Notes: generated by a model not told the origin, from the sequence alone. A DNA stretch of 64,000 nt from CAIYTF01 sp963664845 (GCA_963664845.1 OY761615.1:4340001-4404000); one strand, 5' to 3'. Positions 1-9,436 are shown, counted from the first letter of the stretch. A program made the numbers and translations.

Positions 1-211
1 ATGCCACTAATATTGTGCTGCATGCACGCCGATTTAATGCAGGCTGTCATTCCTGTCACGCAGTGACGGGAATCTGCCTAATCCGTGCTTTTCAAAAAGA
101 CCATATGATTACACAGATGCCGAGCTTTACTGAGTTGAATGTGGGTTATTTGCCCGACCAGGTTCTAAATAATCATTCCTCCAAACTGCTGCTCAATTAA
201 TTGCTAAGCCT
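1..211. other. Non-coding start of window
   Basis: No supportable gene was seen in this stretch. It precedes the first 180-bp palindromic element and looks like ordinary intergenic DNA. Confidence 0.4.
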
Positions 212-391
212 TGTTACGCAAAATCAAAGATTGAATAGCCACGACTTTCAAGTCGTGGGATAGATGCACCCTCTAAATATTGGCTTTAGCCACTAACAGA
301 GCTAAGATTTGTGGCTAAAGCCGATTTCAGCGGGTGAGAATGATCTACGAGCTGAAGCTCGTGGCAAGTCAATTGGAATAGTTGCGTAACA
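212..391. mobile_element. 180-bp MITE/REP-like palindromic element, copy 1
   Basis: The element is bounded by a perfect 10-bp terminal inverted repeat, TGTTACGCAA at 212-221 and TTGCGTAACA at 382-391. It contains three internal dyads: a 20-bp palindrome at 239-258 (CCACGACTT/AAGTCGTGG around TC), a GGCTTTAGCCAC...GTGGCTAAAGCC pair at 282-293 and 311-322, and a near-palindrome at 345-364. Two further copies of exactly the same length lie at 3688 and 57442. There is no coding capacity, so it would be a non-autonomous element moved by an enzyme encoded elsewhere, or a REP-type element. Confidence 0.8.
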
Positions 392-779
392 TGAGTTACC
401 AACCCAAATTTCATTTGCATTTCATTTTTTTTTTTTTCGTAAATTATATACGGAACTAAACAAATTAATAAACAAATTCTCCTGGGCGGGAACTGTTGTT
501 TTGAGCAAGTGTTTTCGAATTTCGGCAAATTTTTCTTTTCTCCAAGTGCTTTCATGCATTGAAAGCATCCTTTTGTATTATCTCCCTTTTGCGCAAAGAA
601 CATCCGCCGGGCCGCGTTATCCGGTTAATGTAGTATTCCCCAGTGAATATGTAATTTGCAATCCATCAAACACTATTGGGAAAAACATCCCTATACACAA
701 TTTAACCCTGCAATCCGGAATGCTGTTCATGAAATATGAAAATGCAAAAAAGATTTGCAAAGCAATAATTTTATCAATT
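392..779. repeat. Segmental duplication, copy 1 (leader region of the lipoprotein family)
   Basis: This stretch is clearly similar to 3868-4252, including an AAACAAATTAATAAACAA tract, a CTCCTGGGCGGGAACTGTTG tract and the GCTTTCATGCATTGAAAGCA palindrome. In the second copy it leads straight into an intact lipoprotein gene. Here similarity fades inside the equivalent signal-peptide codons, so this is the 5' part of a duplicated element-leader-gene unit. Confidence 0.75.
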
Positions 780-893
780 ATTCGGCCCAAAACTTTACGT
801 GGCATCGGTTGTTCGATTTATTCTGTTCCGCATTCGATACTCTTGGGAGTAAACTGCCCTTATGTATTTCGAATAATCCGGAATGAACTATAG
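729..893 (+). pseudogene. Decayed 5' end of a third lipoprotein paralogue
   Basis: The first ~18 codons (start MKYENAKKICKAIILSII) align with the signal peptide of the lipoprotein at 4202 (MNLQKAIIVCKAVLLSIF), at the same place relative to the duplicated leader. After that the similarity stops, no lipobox Cys or GRRDYVW segment follows, and the frame ends at 893. It reads as a truncated copy whose body was lost or replaced. I see no sign that it encodes a functional product. Confidence 0.55.
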
Positions 894-1015
894 ACAATTG
901 ATACGTTATCTTTCTGAGATCAAGGCGTGTAGCCTTTGGCAGGTGCATCTCTGATATGGTCGACCAACAGAACGATAAATATAAATTAATTGTCCATTAT
1001 TTAGAAGGAGATAGT

Positions 1016-2284
1016 ATGAAGTTTTCCGCTCAGCAACTATTCGCTTACCTGTTTTTGGGGATGACTCTCTGCGGTTATTGCCAGTCATATTTTGTTAGCC
1101 CTGCATTTTCTCATTCCAGCCTGCTAAGCGGTCAGGGAGGAACGGGGACATCGGTACTTACGGACGATCCCTTTGCGTTTTCTCTCAATCCGGCTCAGTT
1201 AGGTTCGTGGAGCAAAACCAACAACATCGGTTCACATTTTTATACTTCCAAAACCAATCTGTTTCTTGGTCGTGATGTCACGTTTGATAATCAGGCTGTT
1301 ACGATTGGTTTGAATCTGAAACAGGCAGTGCGCAATCTGGATATAAGTGTTGGATTTGGATTCATCAATTCCACGTTGGATCGTGGGACGAAGGGCTTTT
1401 CTTACATCGGTGGAACCGATCCCATTGTTGTCAGCAATCTCACCGATATTTATAAAGCATACGCTTTGGGAGTGGGGCTCCATTCATTTATCGACCTTTC
1501 CTTTGGGTTTACCTGGAAACACGGTACTCTTAATCACCCTGAAAATCCGGAGTATCTGAAATATACTGACGGAGACAGCAAGATTGATTTCTTTGATTAT
1601 GGTGTGCTTATGAATGTACCGTTGCATGAATATATACTTCCCGCTCAACGAATTGTCGAAGGATACGATCCGTTCATTAATCTGAGCATTGGATTGGTTC
1701 GTCGTAATCAGGGAGATAATATATATGTTGGAGCTGCTCGTGGTTATGCGGCGGGCCCGCGGCAGACAAACCTGGGCTACTCTCTCAACTTTGGCACTGA
1801 TGCAGCTTTCTGTAAACGGAAAGTAAAAGCATTCTCGGTTACATGGACAACCGAAGCCGAACGATTTCTTTATGAGAATTCTGCCGGAGCGGGTGACGAA
1901 GATATCCACTATGCCGGGGGGCTTGGCGGTATTTCGGTTATCAGGAATTTGATTGCAAGGAAGGGTGATGACCAAATAATGTGCCGCCGTGGTTTTGGGG
2001 TTGAACTGGCGGGCTTTTTGACGATAAGCAGGGGAAATTTTTCAGGAGCCGGAGCCGGTTATGATAAAACATATGGTTTTTCTGTTAAAGGAAGCGGCTT
2101 GTTGCAGCTCATAAATTGCATGGCAAATTCGGAAATTATCGAGTATCTGGTTAACCATTTTGATCTGCAATTTCATCAGGGAACGCAGCATTATGCCTCC
2201 CTTCCCGGGATGGACTTCAATGGTCTGGTCCTTATCGTTCATGGATTTTCCCTGGACCGTTCATTACGCTTGCTTTCCGAATAA
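1016..2284 (+). CDS. Outer-membrane beta-barrel protein, PorV/PorQ-like
   Basis: A 422-residue exported protein. The start at 1016 is chosen because AAGGAG lies at 1005-1010 and the first ~23 residues form a signal peptide ending near CGYCQS; an upstream in-frame ATG at 956 lacks both. The mature N-terminus has a GQGGTGTSVLTDD...LNPAQLG segment like the GGAGTA..DDA...NPAGL signature of PorV/PorQ-type barrels of Bacteroidota and relatives, and the rest alternates Gly/aromatic strands. The C-terminus (SLRLLSE) lacks the usual terminal aromatic. PorV-like proteins shuttle or anchor T9SS cargo; whether this one does is inference, though a T9SS-sorted protein lies 3 kb downstream. The lipoprotein gene follows after 18 bp, so co-transcription is likely. 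Confidence 0.7.
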   Translation: MKFSAQQLFAYLFLGMTLCGYCQSYFVSPAFSHSSLLSGQGGTGTSVLTDDPFAFSLNPAQLGSWSKTNNIGSHFYTSKTNLFLGRDVTFDNQAVTIGLNLKQAVRNLDISVGFGFINSTLDRGTKGFSYIGGTDPIVVSNLTDIYKAYALGVGLHSFIDLSFGFTWKHGTLNHPENPEYLKYTDGDSKIDFFDYGVLMNVPLHEYILPAQRIVEGYDPFINLSIGLVRRNQGDNIYVGAARGYAAGPRQTNLGYSLNFGTDAAFCKRKVKAFSVTWTTEAERFLYENSAGAGDEDIHYAGGLGGISVIRNLIARKGDDQIMCRRGFGVELAGFLTISRGNFSGAGAGYDKTYGFSVKGSGLLQLINCMANSEIIEYLVNHFDLQFHQGTQHYASLPGMDFNGLVLIVHGFSLDRSLRLLSE

Positions 2285-2302
2285 CAAAATAAATTAATTT
2301 TT

Positions 2303-3391
2303 ATGAAAACAAATAAAAGATATTTCGCAAAATCAAAACAACTGATATTTGCCTGTCTGTTGTTTTTGGGAGCACTTTTACTTCTGGAATCCTGTAAGAA
2401 GTCCTCAACAGAACCGGTGGATTCCGTGCGCGGACCTTCGGAGAATGTTGCACCGGGAAGGCGTGATTATGTTTGGACTATGGATACCCTCGAAAGCCAT
2501 GGTGAGCCCCTTTACATGATAAAATTGTGGGGCAGTGCCCCAAATGATGTGTGGGCTGTGGGGACAGGCGCATCAGAGCTTGTCTTGTGGCATTACGACG
2601 GGAACAAATGGGAAACAAATCTGGGGACTGAGCAATCCACCATGTTTTCAGCAATTTATGGCTTTTCTCAAAATGATGTTTGGGCGGCGGGGGATGGCGG
2701 AATTATTTGGCACTATACTGGCAGTTGGCACCAATCTGCCTCCCTGCAGCCTGAAGGTTTCCCCCGTGGTCTTTCTTTTGAGGATATTTGGGGGCCCAGC
2801 CCGAATGAGATATACGCAGTTGGAGCCGCGCAAAACAGTGAAGGATATCCTCACGCGATGATTTGGAAATATAATGGTGCAAAGTGGGACTCGATCTCGG
2901 TGCCTGAACTTTGCGTATATTTTAAAGACATCAGAATTCCAACGGGAACGAACGATTTGTTGTTGGCCGGGGTCTCTGAAATGCCAGGATCAACCACTTA
3001 CTATGTATATGTTAAAACCGGGAACGAGTTCAGGAAATTGTATGAAGGCACTGAAGTAGCTCACATAATCACAGTTGACGGTCAATACCTTGTTCATATT
3101 GACCGAAGGTTGTTTTGTTATTCAGATGGGAGGCTTCTTCTCTGGAAAGATTTCTCGAATATACTCCAGTACCCCTTGTTTTTCCCCAGAAATGCCAACG
3201 ATATCTTTTCACTTAATCACAATGGTCTGCTGCATTGGAATGGGACAGATGTTTCTGTTCTTTACCCGTTGGACATGTATATAGGAAAGCCGGCCCTGTT
3301 TGAAAAGGAAGTTTTCTTCTTATTTAAAGATTTTTATCTTTCTACCGGTTCCAGATATAATATGATTCTGCATGGAAAGCTAAAAGATTAA
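2303..3391 (+). CDS. Lipoprotein with beta-propeller-like repeats, paralogue A
   Basis: A 362-residue predicted lipoprotein with a hydrophobic leader and a lipobox ending at Cys31 (LLLLESC). A short Ser/Pro linker leads to GRRDYVW and then repeated blades of the type WGSAPNDVWAVG ... LWHYDGNKW, seen about four times (WAVG, WAAG, YAVG). This pattern is typical of surface-exposed propeller proteins in this phylum. The catalytic or ligand-binding role is unknown. It lies 18 bp after the barrel gene and is clearly paralogous to the protein at 4202: both share the GRRDYVW start of the mature part, the blades and a C-terminal HGKLK(D/E). Expect a location on the outer membrane or cell surface. Confidence 0.75.
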   Translation: MKTNKRYFAKSKQLIFACLLFLGALLLLESCKKSSTEPVDSVRGPSENVAPGRRDYVWTMDTLESHGEPLYMIKLWGSAPNDVWAVGTGASELVLWHYDGNKWETNLGTEQSTMFSAIYGFSQNDVWAAGDGGIIWHYTGSWHQSASLQPEGFPRGLSFEDIWGPSPNEIYAVGAAQNSEGYPHAMIWKYNGAKWDSISVPELCVYFKDIRIPTGTNDLLLAGVSEMPGSTTYYVYVKTGNEFRKLYEGTEVAHIITVDGQYLVHIDRRLFCYSDGRLLLWKDFSNILQYPLFFPRNANDIFSLNHNGLLHWNGTDVSVLYPLDMYIGKPALFEKEVFFLFKDFYLSTGSRYNMILHGKLKD

Positions 3392-3412
3392 GGTAAGAAT
3401 TTATAAAAAAAA

Positions 3413-3441
3413 GAAGGAGGTCGCGCGGCAACGCTTCCTCC
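3413..3441 (+). terminator. Hairpin after lipoprotein A
   Basis: GAAGGAGG at 3413-3420 pairs imperfectly with CTTCCTCC at 3434-3441 around a GC-rich loop, 22 bp after the stop codon. There is an A-tract upstream but no downstream T-tract. The loop resembles that of the hairpin after the paralogous gene at 5291, so it probably belongs to the duplicated unit. Confidence 0.45.
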
Positions 3442-3609
3442 GGTTCGTTGATGAAATCAGTATCGGCCGAAATGCCATTCGCAAGCATTTACATAAGGAT
3501 ATAACTGTGGGTATACTGCCAAGCGAAACTTGACGGTTTAATGGACAAGTATTCTTGGGCAGAAGCTTTTGGAAAATCATACCCATCAAAAAAATCTTAA
3601 AAACCCTAT

Positions 3610-3674
3610 GTGCACGCCGCACTGCATTGTGCACTGCACCATGCACCTGCACGGTGCATCTTGCATCCTGCACA
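3610..3674. repeat. 65-bp GTGCA-rich repeat, copy 1
   Basis: A stretch built of GTGCA/TGCAC words (GTGCACGCCGCACTGC..., CACCATGCACCTGCACGG). It matches 8486-8550 at nearly every position and can fold on itself repeatedly. It lies just before the second 180-bp element; both copies also share an upstream ATCAAAAAAATC tract. The surrounding 3442-3687 has no gene. Confidence 0.7.
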
Positions 3675-3687
3675 TATTACTCAGTCA

Positions 3688-3867
3688 TGTTACGCAAAAT
3701 CAAAGATTGAATAGCCACGACTTTCAAGTCGTGGGATAGATGAACCCTCTAAATATTGGCTTTAGCCACTAACAGAGCTAAGATTTGTGGCTAAAGCCGA
3801 TTTCAGCGGGTGAGAATGATCTACGAGCTGAAGCTAGTGGCAAGTCAATTGGAATAGTTGCGTAACA
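3688..3867. mobile_element. 180-bp MITE/REP-like palindromic element, copy 2
   Basis: Same structure and length as the copy at 212: TGTTACGCAA at 3688-3697, TTGCGTAACA at 3858-3867, and the same three internal dyads with only a few substitutions. It is followed by the second copy of the duplicated leader, which leads to the lipoprotein at 4202. Confidence 0.8.
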
Positions 3868-4252
3868 CGAGTTACTAACACAAAATTCATTTGCATTTCA
3901 TTTTTTTTTGTAAATTGAAAACGGAACTAAACAAATTAATAAACAATTTCTCCTGGGCGGGAACTGTTGTTTTGAACGAGTGTATTTTGATTCTGTTGAG
4001 TTTTTCTTTTCTTCATGTGCTTTCATGCATTGAAAGCATCCTTTTGTATTATCTCCCTTTTGCGCAAAGAACATCCACCGGGCCGCGTTATCCGGGGAAT
4101 GCTGTATTCCACCACGAATATTTAATCTGTGTTTCGTTAAACCACTATCGAAATAGATATTCCATATTCACCATTTAACCCTGCAATTGAGAAAGCCATA
4201 AATGAATTTGCAAAAAGCAATAATTGTCTGTAAAGCTGTACTTTTATCAATT
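3868..4252. repeat. Segmental duplication, copy 2 (leader of lipoprotein B)
   Basis: Similar to 392-779 over its whole length with scattered substitutions and small indels. It runs from the end of the palindromic element into the first codons of the lipoprotein gene at 4202 and probably contains that gene's promoter and 5' untranslated region. Confidence 0.75.
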
Positions 4253-5269
4253 TTCGTGTTGCTAAACAGTTCCTGCAAAAAATCGCCCACTGGCCCATCC
4301 GTTGACGACACAACCCCCGGCAGACGGGACTATGTGTGGACGGTGGATACCATACCTCCACAGCACGGCTTTTTTACCCGTATTTGGGGAACTTCGCCAG
4401 ATGATATTTGGGCAGTTGGGGTTTTTATGAGTGAAACAAAATCACTTTGGCATTACGATGGGAAAAATTGGAGCCAGCCCCCCCAAAAACAAATTATCAG
4501 CGGTCAGGTACTCTTTGGCTTTTCCTCCAACAACATTTGGCTCGGAACAACAAGGGGGGAACTTTGGCATTATGGCGGTACTTCATGGGACCTATTTCAG
4601 AAGCCAAGTATGGACGCATATAATGAGATAGTTATCAATGATATGTGCGGAAAGTCCCCAGACGATATTTACGTAACCGGAAACGTTTCGGACACTGCGG
4701 GGATGAAAATAACTGCGATTATGGAGCATTTTGAAGGGAAGACATGGTCTTTTGTTAAAATCCCCGAATTGGAGCAAATATTTTATCAGATTATACACGA
4801 TGATATTGAAGACACCTATCTCATTGCTGCTGAATCTGTGCAAGGTTCCCCACATTATTTTCTCTATACGTTTAAGGAAGGAAATCTGAGGCAAATCTAT
4901 GCAGGTGATGATCTGCTGAATCTTGGTAAAATGAACGGCAGAGTATATTTCAGCCAGTGGACCGTGTTCAGCAATCGTCATGCGATCAACAAATATCAGA
5001 ACGGGGGTGTAGTTCTCGTTAAGGATTTCAGCCCAGCATCTATAGGGTCCGGTGTCTTGGGCCGCTCGGAGAAAGATATATTGATTTTTGGTTACGAAGC
5101 CGACTCAACAAGCGGCATTGCGCACTATGATGGAACAGACCTGAAAATGCTCTTTAAGTTTCAAGTAGATTATTCCACAAGAATATTGTTTGACAAAGAT
5201 GTATTCAGCATGGCATTCGATTTTTTTAATCAGAACCAGTATTTTATACATGGAAAGCTGAAAGAATAA
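4202..5269 (+). CDS. Lipoprotein with beta-propeller-like repeats, paralogue B
   Basis: A 355-residue predicted lipoprotein: short signal peptide, lipobox ending at Cys25 (LLNSSC), Lys/Ser/Pro linker, then GRRDYVW and repeated WGTSPDDIWAVG / LWHYDGKNW blades, ending in HGKLKE. It is the closest relative of the protein at 2303, and the pair arose by duplication with their leader and the 180-bp element. The function is unknown; the architecture suggests a surface-exposed propeller. It has its own leader (3868-4201) and a hairpin after the stop, so it is likely a single-gene transcript. Confidence 0.75.
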   Translation: MNLQKAIIVCKAVLLSIFVLLNSSCKKSPTGPSVDDTTPGRRDYVWTVDTIPPQHGFFTRIWGTSPDDIWAVGVFMSETKSLWHYDGKNWSQPPQKQIISGQVLFGFSSNNIWLGTTRGELWHYGGTSWDLFQKPSMDAYNEIVINDMCGKSPDDIYVTGNVSDTAGMKITAIMEHFEGKTWSFVKIPELEQIFYQIIHDDIEDTYLIAAESVQGSPHYFLYTFKEGNLRQIYAGDDLLNLGKMNGRVYFSQWTVFSNRHAINKYQNGGVVLVKDFSPASIGSGVLGRSEKDILIFGYEADSTSGIAHYDGTDLKMLFKFQVDYSTRILFDKDVFSMAFDFFNQNQYFIHGKLKE

Positions 5270-5290
5270 CCTTCTGATTTTTAATAAAAA

Positions 5291-5314
5291 GGGATGGCGC
5301 GGTCACGCCATCCC
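5291..5314 (+). terminator. Hairpin terminator after lipoprotein B
   Basis: GGGATGGCG at 5291-5299 pairs perfectly with CGCCATCCC at 5306-5314 around a 6-base loop, 21 bp after the stop codon. An A-tract precedes the stem, but no T-tract follows on this strand. Confidence 0.6.
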
Positions 5315-5430
5315 AATGAATACAAATAAAACAATGGTGTCGAGCCATGCAGAAGGAATTCCTCTGTTTGTCTTTATTTGTTTCTCAAATATAAATAATG
5401 ACCACCATTATTCATATCGCGAGGTTAATT

Positions 5431-8318
5431 ATGTTACGCAATTTTTTTGTTGCCTTTCGTTTTGTCTGTTTGCTTCTATTTAGTGGCGAATTGCTACCGG
5501 CAACATTCACGTACTCTGGGCCGACTGAAGTTATTGTTCCTTACACGAGTCTCATGGCAACAGGCACGTATAATTTTTCCTATTCCGGCTTGGATAAGCT
5601 TTACTTCCCCAAGGTGGTCATTATGCTGGACGGGACGATATTAAATACGGGCCGGTGTTCTCCCCCAAATACCTTTGTTCCTGCTTCCTATAATATTACT
5701 TTTTCACCCGGAGTGCATACGGTCAAATTCGGTTTTTCTGGTTTGGATGGGAATTGTAATAATTTGACAAATCCGATAGAATATTCTTTTACTGTAACCT
5801 GCTACTACAAAGTTCAAATTCAAAATAGTTTTCAGGGTGGACTACTGTATGTTAATAATTATACTACACCCGAAAACTCCCCAACGCAGATTGGGTATGT
5901 AGGGGATTTATCTCTTCCTATTGGAGCAATCGACCAAACAATTGGAGAAAGTGATTGGGTGTGGAATTCAACGGGAAATAATCAAAGCTTATGGAATAAA
6001 AAAAATGTTCAGACAACAGTTTTTGTTCCTATTTCATCATCTCGAAACTATACAGCCCAACTTACCAACTCCGATGTAAGTGCGCTAATTCAGGCGGAGA
6101 TGAAGAAGAACTGCAGAATATCATTGGTTAAAACCCAACCCGAAATTAACGTAACTCAAAACGCTGACGCACAGTCACCAATTGTCGTGGGAAACACCGG
6201 CAGTCTCTCGGCCCCTGCAAGCATCACCGATGCCAACAACACGGTATATAAATTCAGCCGTTGGTCAGATTATTTTGCAAACGAAAATCCAAGGACAATT
6301 TCACCGACCAATAACACCACCTACACGGCAATTTATAAGGCCCTTTCGGCAACCAACAGCAGTTCAAATTTCGCCAGGCCGGGTGCGCAAAATTGTCAAA
6401 TCCGATCCGACCACTTCTTACCCGAATGGTATTCTGCACAATGTGTATGAGAGCATGGGGCAGATATGGTATGAGATATCAACCGATAATGGCGCCACAT
6501 GGCAGATACAAAACAGCAGTTTGCCCATCTCGGGAAGTAACTCCTGCCTGAATCCAGTTGTGGCATATAACCATATGTACGGAACAGATACTTATATCGC
6601 AATTACGTATTTCAGGGCAACTGGCAACAACTTCTATGATCTGGTAGTGGTCGGTTTCCACTATACCAATAACCTTACTCCGGTATATTCCTCTCCCTGT
6701 GTTATCAGCAGTTCAATGTACCGCGGGACAAACGAAGAGCTGTTTGCTGCCGTTGAGATGGGCTACTATAATAATATAATGGTTGTCTATGGATCGACCT
6801 CCTCAAATAACTTATTCAGCTGGTACGGATCATTTGGCGACTACTACGGATTATCCCAAATTGGGTCGGGAACTATTATCGGAACAGTCAGCAAAAAAAA
6901 ATCCCGCGCTTACTTCGCTCAAAACTTCCACTGGTTCAGGTACTTTCTATCTGGCTTTTGAAGGAGGAGACCACGCCATATACTATAGCATTCTTACTCC
7001 GAGTGGGACTGATATATATAACTCAACAATCCAGAATATATCCACCGGTTCAGGCTTCACACAGCATAACGATCCTACAATAATTGTTCTTTCTGATGGT
7101 GAAGCACGCGTGGCATGGACTGGATATGGGACCCTCACTGATCCTGCTACCGATGAAGAGTACACGGAGTATACAACCGTGTTTCGCGGGGTGAACAGCG
7201 GCAACCAATTCTGGAATTTTGACGATTACGTGCGTCAGGCCAGCATCAACCGCACTATGGATGGCGTAAATGGCGGCGGATATCTCATCGGCTGGGTTAA
7301 ACAGTCCGGGAGTACATACCAGAACTATTTCATGAAGAACAATGAATTCTACACATTCCGTGATTTCGGAACAACAGGACAGAATCTTCAGGTTACGAAC
7401 GGGTTTCACACAAGCGGAAACTATACCGACATGATGGGATTGGCCCTGAACACATCGCAAAGTCCATATAAGCTTACAAAGTCTTCCAGTTCGGTTATGC
7501 AGAAAGCTCTGCCCAACAATATATCGCTCTACCGTTCAGGCACAGCCTTCCGCGACAGCGCGCAATTCCGCTTCCGCCTGGGAGATATTCGCGTTGACGG
7601 CAAACCGGTGGCATTCCCGGAGATACCGGACTCCGTGGTCATCAACACGGTTGAAAGTGCCAACAAATATCTGGTCACGCAGCCATTCCTGCTTACTGAC
7701 AATTCTTCATTCAGCTACAATGTGCTCTATGCCGTTGTCGATAAGGCAAATGCACTGGGCGTGTTGAGCGAAAACGATAGAGTATCCTTTAAGCTCCGGC
7801 TTGAAGACGCCTTAACCGGTGAAGTGCTGGGCTCTTATGATGAAGCAGTCTTTTCTAAGGCAAACCTTAGCCCGTATAAAAATGCCGGTTATGACGTGGA
7901 TGCAAACGGCATAGGTTCAAGAACTGTAGTGCTGCGTTTGGTCGCCGGGAGCAACTCTCCAATGCAATACGCGGTGACACAGAAAGTTGCTTTTGAGCAG
8001 GTATTGGATAAAAAAATGCTGAATAAGGTCAGTTACAACGGTAAGGCAGTTGTAAAAGAATATGCCTTATCGCAAAACTATCCCAACCCGTTCAACCCTG
8101 TAACGGTAATCAACTATCAGCTTCCCAAAGCAGGCCGTGTAACGCTCAGAGTCTATGATATGCTTGGTAAAGAAGTGATCAAACTGGTTGACGAAGAAAA
8201 ATCCGCAGGCAGTTATCAGGCAGAATTCAACGCCTCGCACCTCTCAAGCGGTGTTTATTTCTACCAGATCGAATGCAACGGTTTCAAGTCAATTAAGAAA
8301 ATGACACTCATCAAATAG
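5431..8318 (+). pseudogene. T9SS-sorted secreted protein interrupted by two frameshifts
   Basis: One long gene is split over three frames: 5431-~6378, ~6380-~6900 and ~6903-8318. The start is at 5431, after GAGG at 5421-5424, and gives a signal peptide (MLRNFFVAFRFVCLLLFSG). A repeat-like domain ending TISPTNNTTYTAIYKAL follows, then a sialidase-like propeller (NGILHNVYESMGQIWYE, NPVVAYN, DGEARVAWTG) and a T9SS type A sorting domain (NYPNPFNPVTVINYQLP ... GVYFYQIECNG). Each break equals one extra base. The first is near GGCCGGG at 6378-6383. The second is in a run of nine A at 6893-6901. Protein similarity of the pieces to one another's expected continuation makes a single ancestral gene likely. 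The cause may be mutation, sequencing error or slippage. The cargo's substrate is unknown. Confidence 0.75.
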
Positions 8319-8379
8319 TTGAGGATCATAGATACAGACATAGTTGTCTGTTCATCATACAGTCATTAATGAACAATCA

Positions 8380-8414
8380 TCTGAAGCCGTTCAACCGGGA
8401 CGGCTTCAGACATT
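8380..8414 (+). terminator. Terminator after the T9SS protein
   Basis: TCTGAAGCCG at 8380-8389 pairs with CGGCTTCAGA at 8401-8410, followed by a short T-run, about 60 bp past the stop codon of the T9SS protein. Confidence 0.65.
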
Positions 8415-8485
8415 TTAGCCTGCGCCAGAGCCCTTCCAACTCACATAAATCACACAAATCAAAAAAATCAAAGTTCAGACGGTTA

Positions 8486-8550
8486 GTGCACGCCGCACTG
8501 CGTTGTGCACTGCATCATGCACCTGCACGGGGCAGCATGCATCCTGCACA
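8486..8550. repeat. 65-bp GTGCA-rich repeat, copy 2
   Basis: Near-identical to 3610-3674, with the same order of GTGCA/TGCAC words. It lies in a 1.1-kb gene-free stretch (8319-9464). Confidence 0.7.
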
Positions 8551-8817
8551 AGTCCCTCATTAATTTCCACAATCTCAATTCTCTTGATCCTATTCGTGTT
8601 CTTTGAAAACTTGTCCATTACTCTGTCTGCCAGGCAAAAAATGTCCGCTGCGGCCACAATGCAATGAAATTCCAATAAGCACTAGAAAAAGGTGTAAAAC
8701 CGGTACTTCAATAATAGTTTTCCGCACCACCAACACCTCCCCTTTCCGAAAGGGGAGGCCGGGAGGGGTTCGCTGCGACACAGGGTGGATTCGAAAGCAC
8801 CAGACAGTACCAAAATA

Positions 8818-8907
8818 CCGGTAAAAGTGGTAAAACCGGTAAAAGTGGTAAAACCGGTAAAACCGGTAAAAGCGGTAAAACCGGTAAAACCAGTAAAAGT
8901 TCAAAAA
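8818..8907. repeat. 9-bp minisatellite (SCGGTAAAA), about ten units
   Basis: Ten back-to-back 9-mers, mostly CCGGTAAAA alternating with GTGGTAAAA and ending with diverged CCAGTAAAA and GTTCAAAAA. Related words recur at 8973-9003 and in opposite orientation at 8963-8971 (ACTATTACC). It yields long FYRFYR-type frames on the minus strand, which are artefacts of the repeat. Confidence 0.85.
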
Positions 8908-9198
8908 CCAGACTGAGAATAGCGTTTTTCGCCTCGTATTCGAACTTTTTCACTCAAATAAACTATTACCACCCCCGGTAAAACCCGCCGCAAACCGGTA
9001 AAAACTTCCCCAGTCATTGTGCTCTCCAGGTCACTGAGCGCAGTCGAAGTGGCCCGGTCTTCCGCTTCCAAACTCCGAAGGAGTGAAATTATTGTAGGGA
9101 AATTATTGTTGTTACCAATAGTAATTAATATCAGACCCCCGAAGGGGTGACATTATTTTCCGGGTTGTGCATATCCCCAAAAACAAATAAACGAAATA

Positions 9199-9276
9199 GT
9201 GGTTATAGTGGTAATAGTTTGCGTTTAGAACCCCAATTCCAACCTTTTTTCTTCTCAACTTTAACCACTATTACCG
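9199..9276. repeat. Inverted-repeat element with GGTWAWAGT arms (locus 2)
   Basis: The left arm GTGGTTATAGTGGTAATAG (9199-9217) faces the right arm TAACCACTATTACC (9262-9275). The interior starts with TTTGCGTTT. The same design recurs at 59427-59513, and the arm unit is related to the 9-mer at 8818. The remaining 9004-9198 and 9277-9464 hold no gene. Confidence 0.65.
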
Positions 9277-9428
9277 CACCGGTACTGTGCAGTCATCTCC
9301 TCAATCAGCGTAATCATCCTGCATTAGGTGAATCTGTGGTAAGATCAGCTTAATCCGTGGTTGTGGAATAGGCCGTGATGATGGCCCCACCCCTTAGTTA
9401 TTGGCTTTTTATTGGATTAAACGTTTTG

Positions 9429-9436
9429 TATATTTG
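9429..9436 (+). promoter_or_regulatory. Putative Bacteroidota-type -7 box for uvrD
   Basis: TATATTTG matches the TAnnTTTG consensus and sits 28 bp before the chosen start codon at 9465. No well-spaced -33 TTTG was found, so confidence is moderate. It argues against the longer frame that starts at 9375. Confidence 0.4.

Noticed and set aside
501..893. 130-codon frame over the duplicated leader
   Set aside because: It reads through the leader that is non-coding in copy 2; only the last part recalls a decayed signal peptide.
8590..8953. Minus-strand frames with FYRFYR and LPVLPLLPVL repeats
   Set aside because: They arise only from the 9-bp minisatellite; no RBS or known protein.
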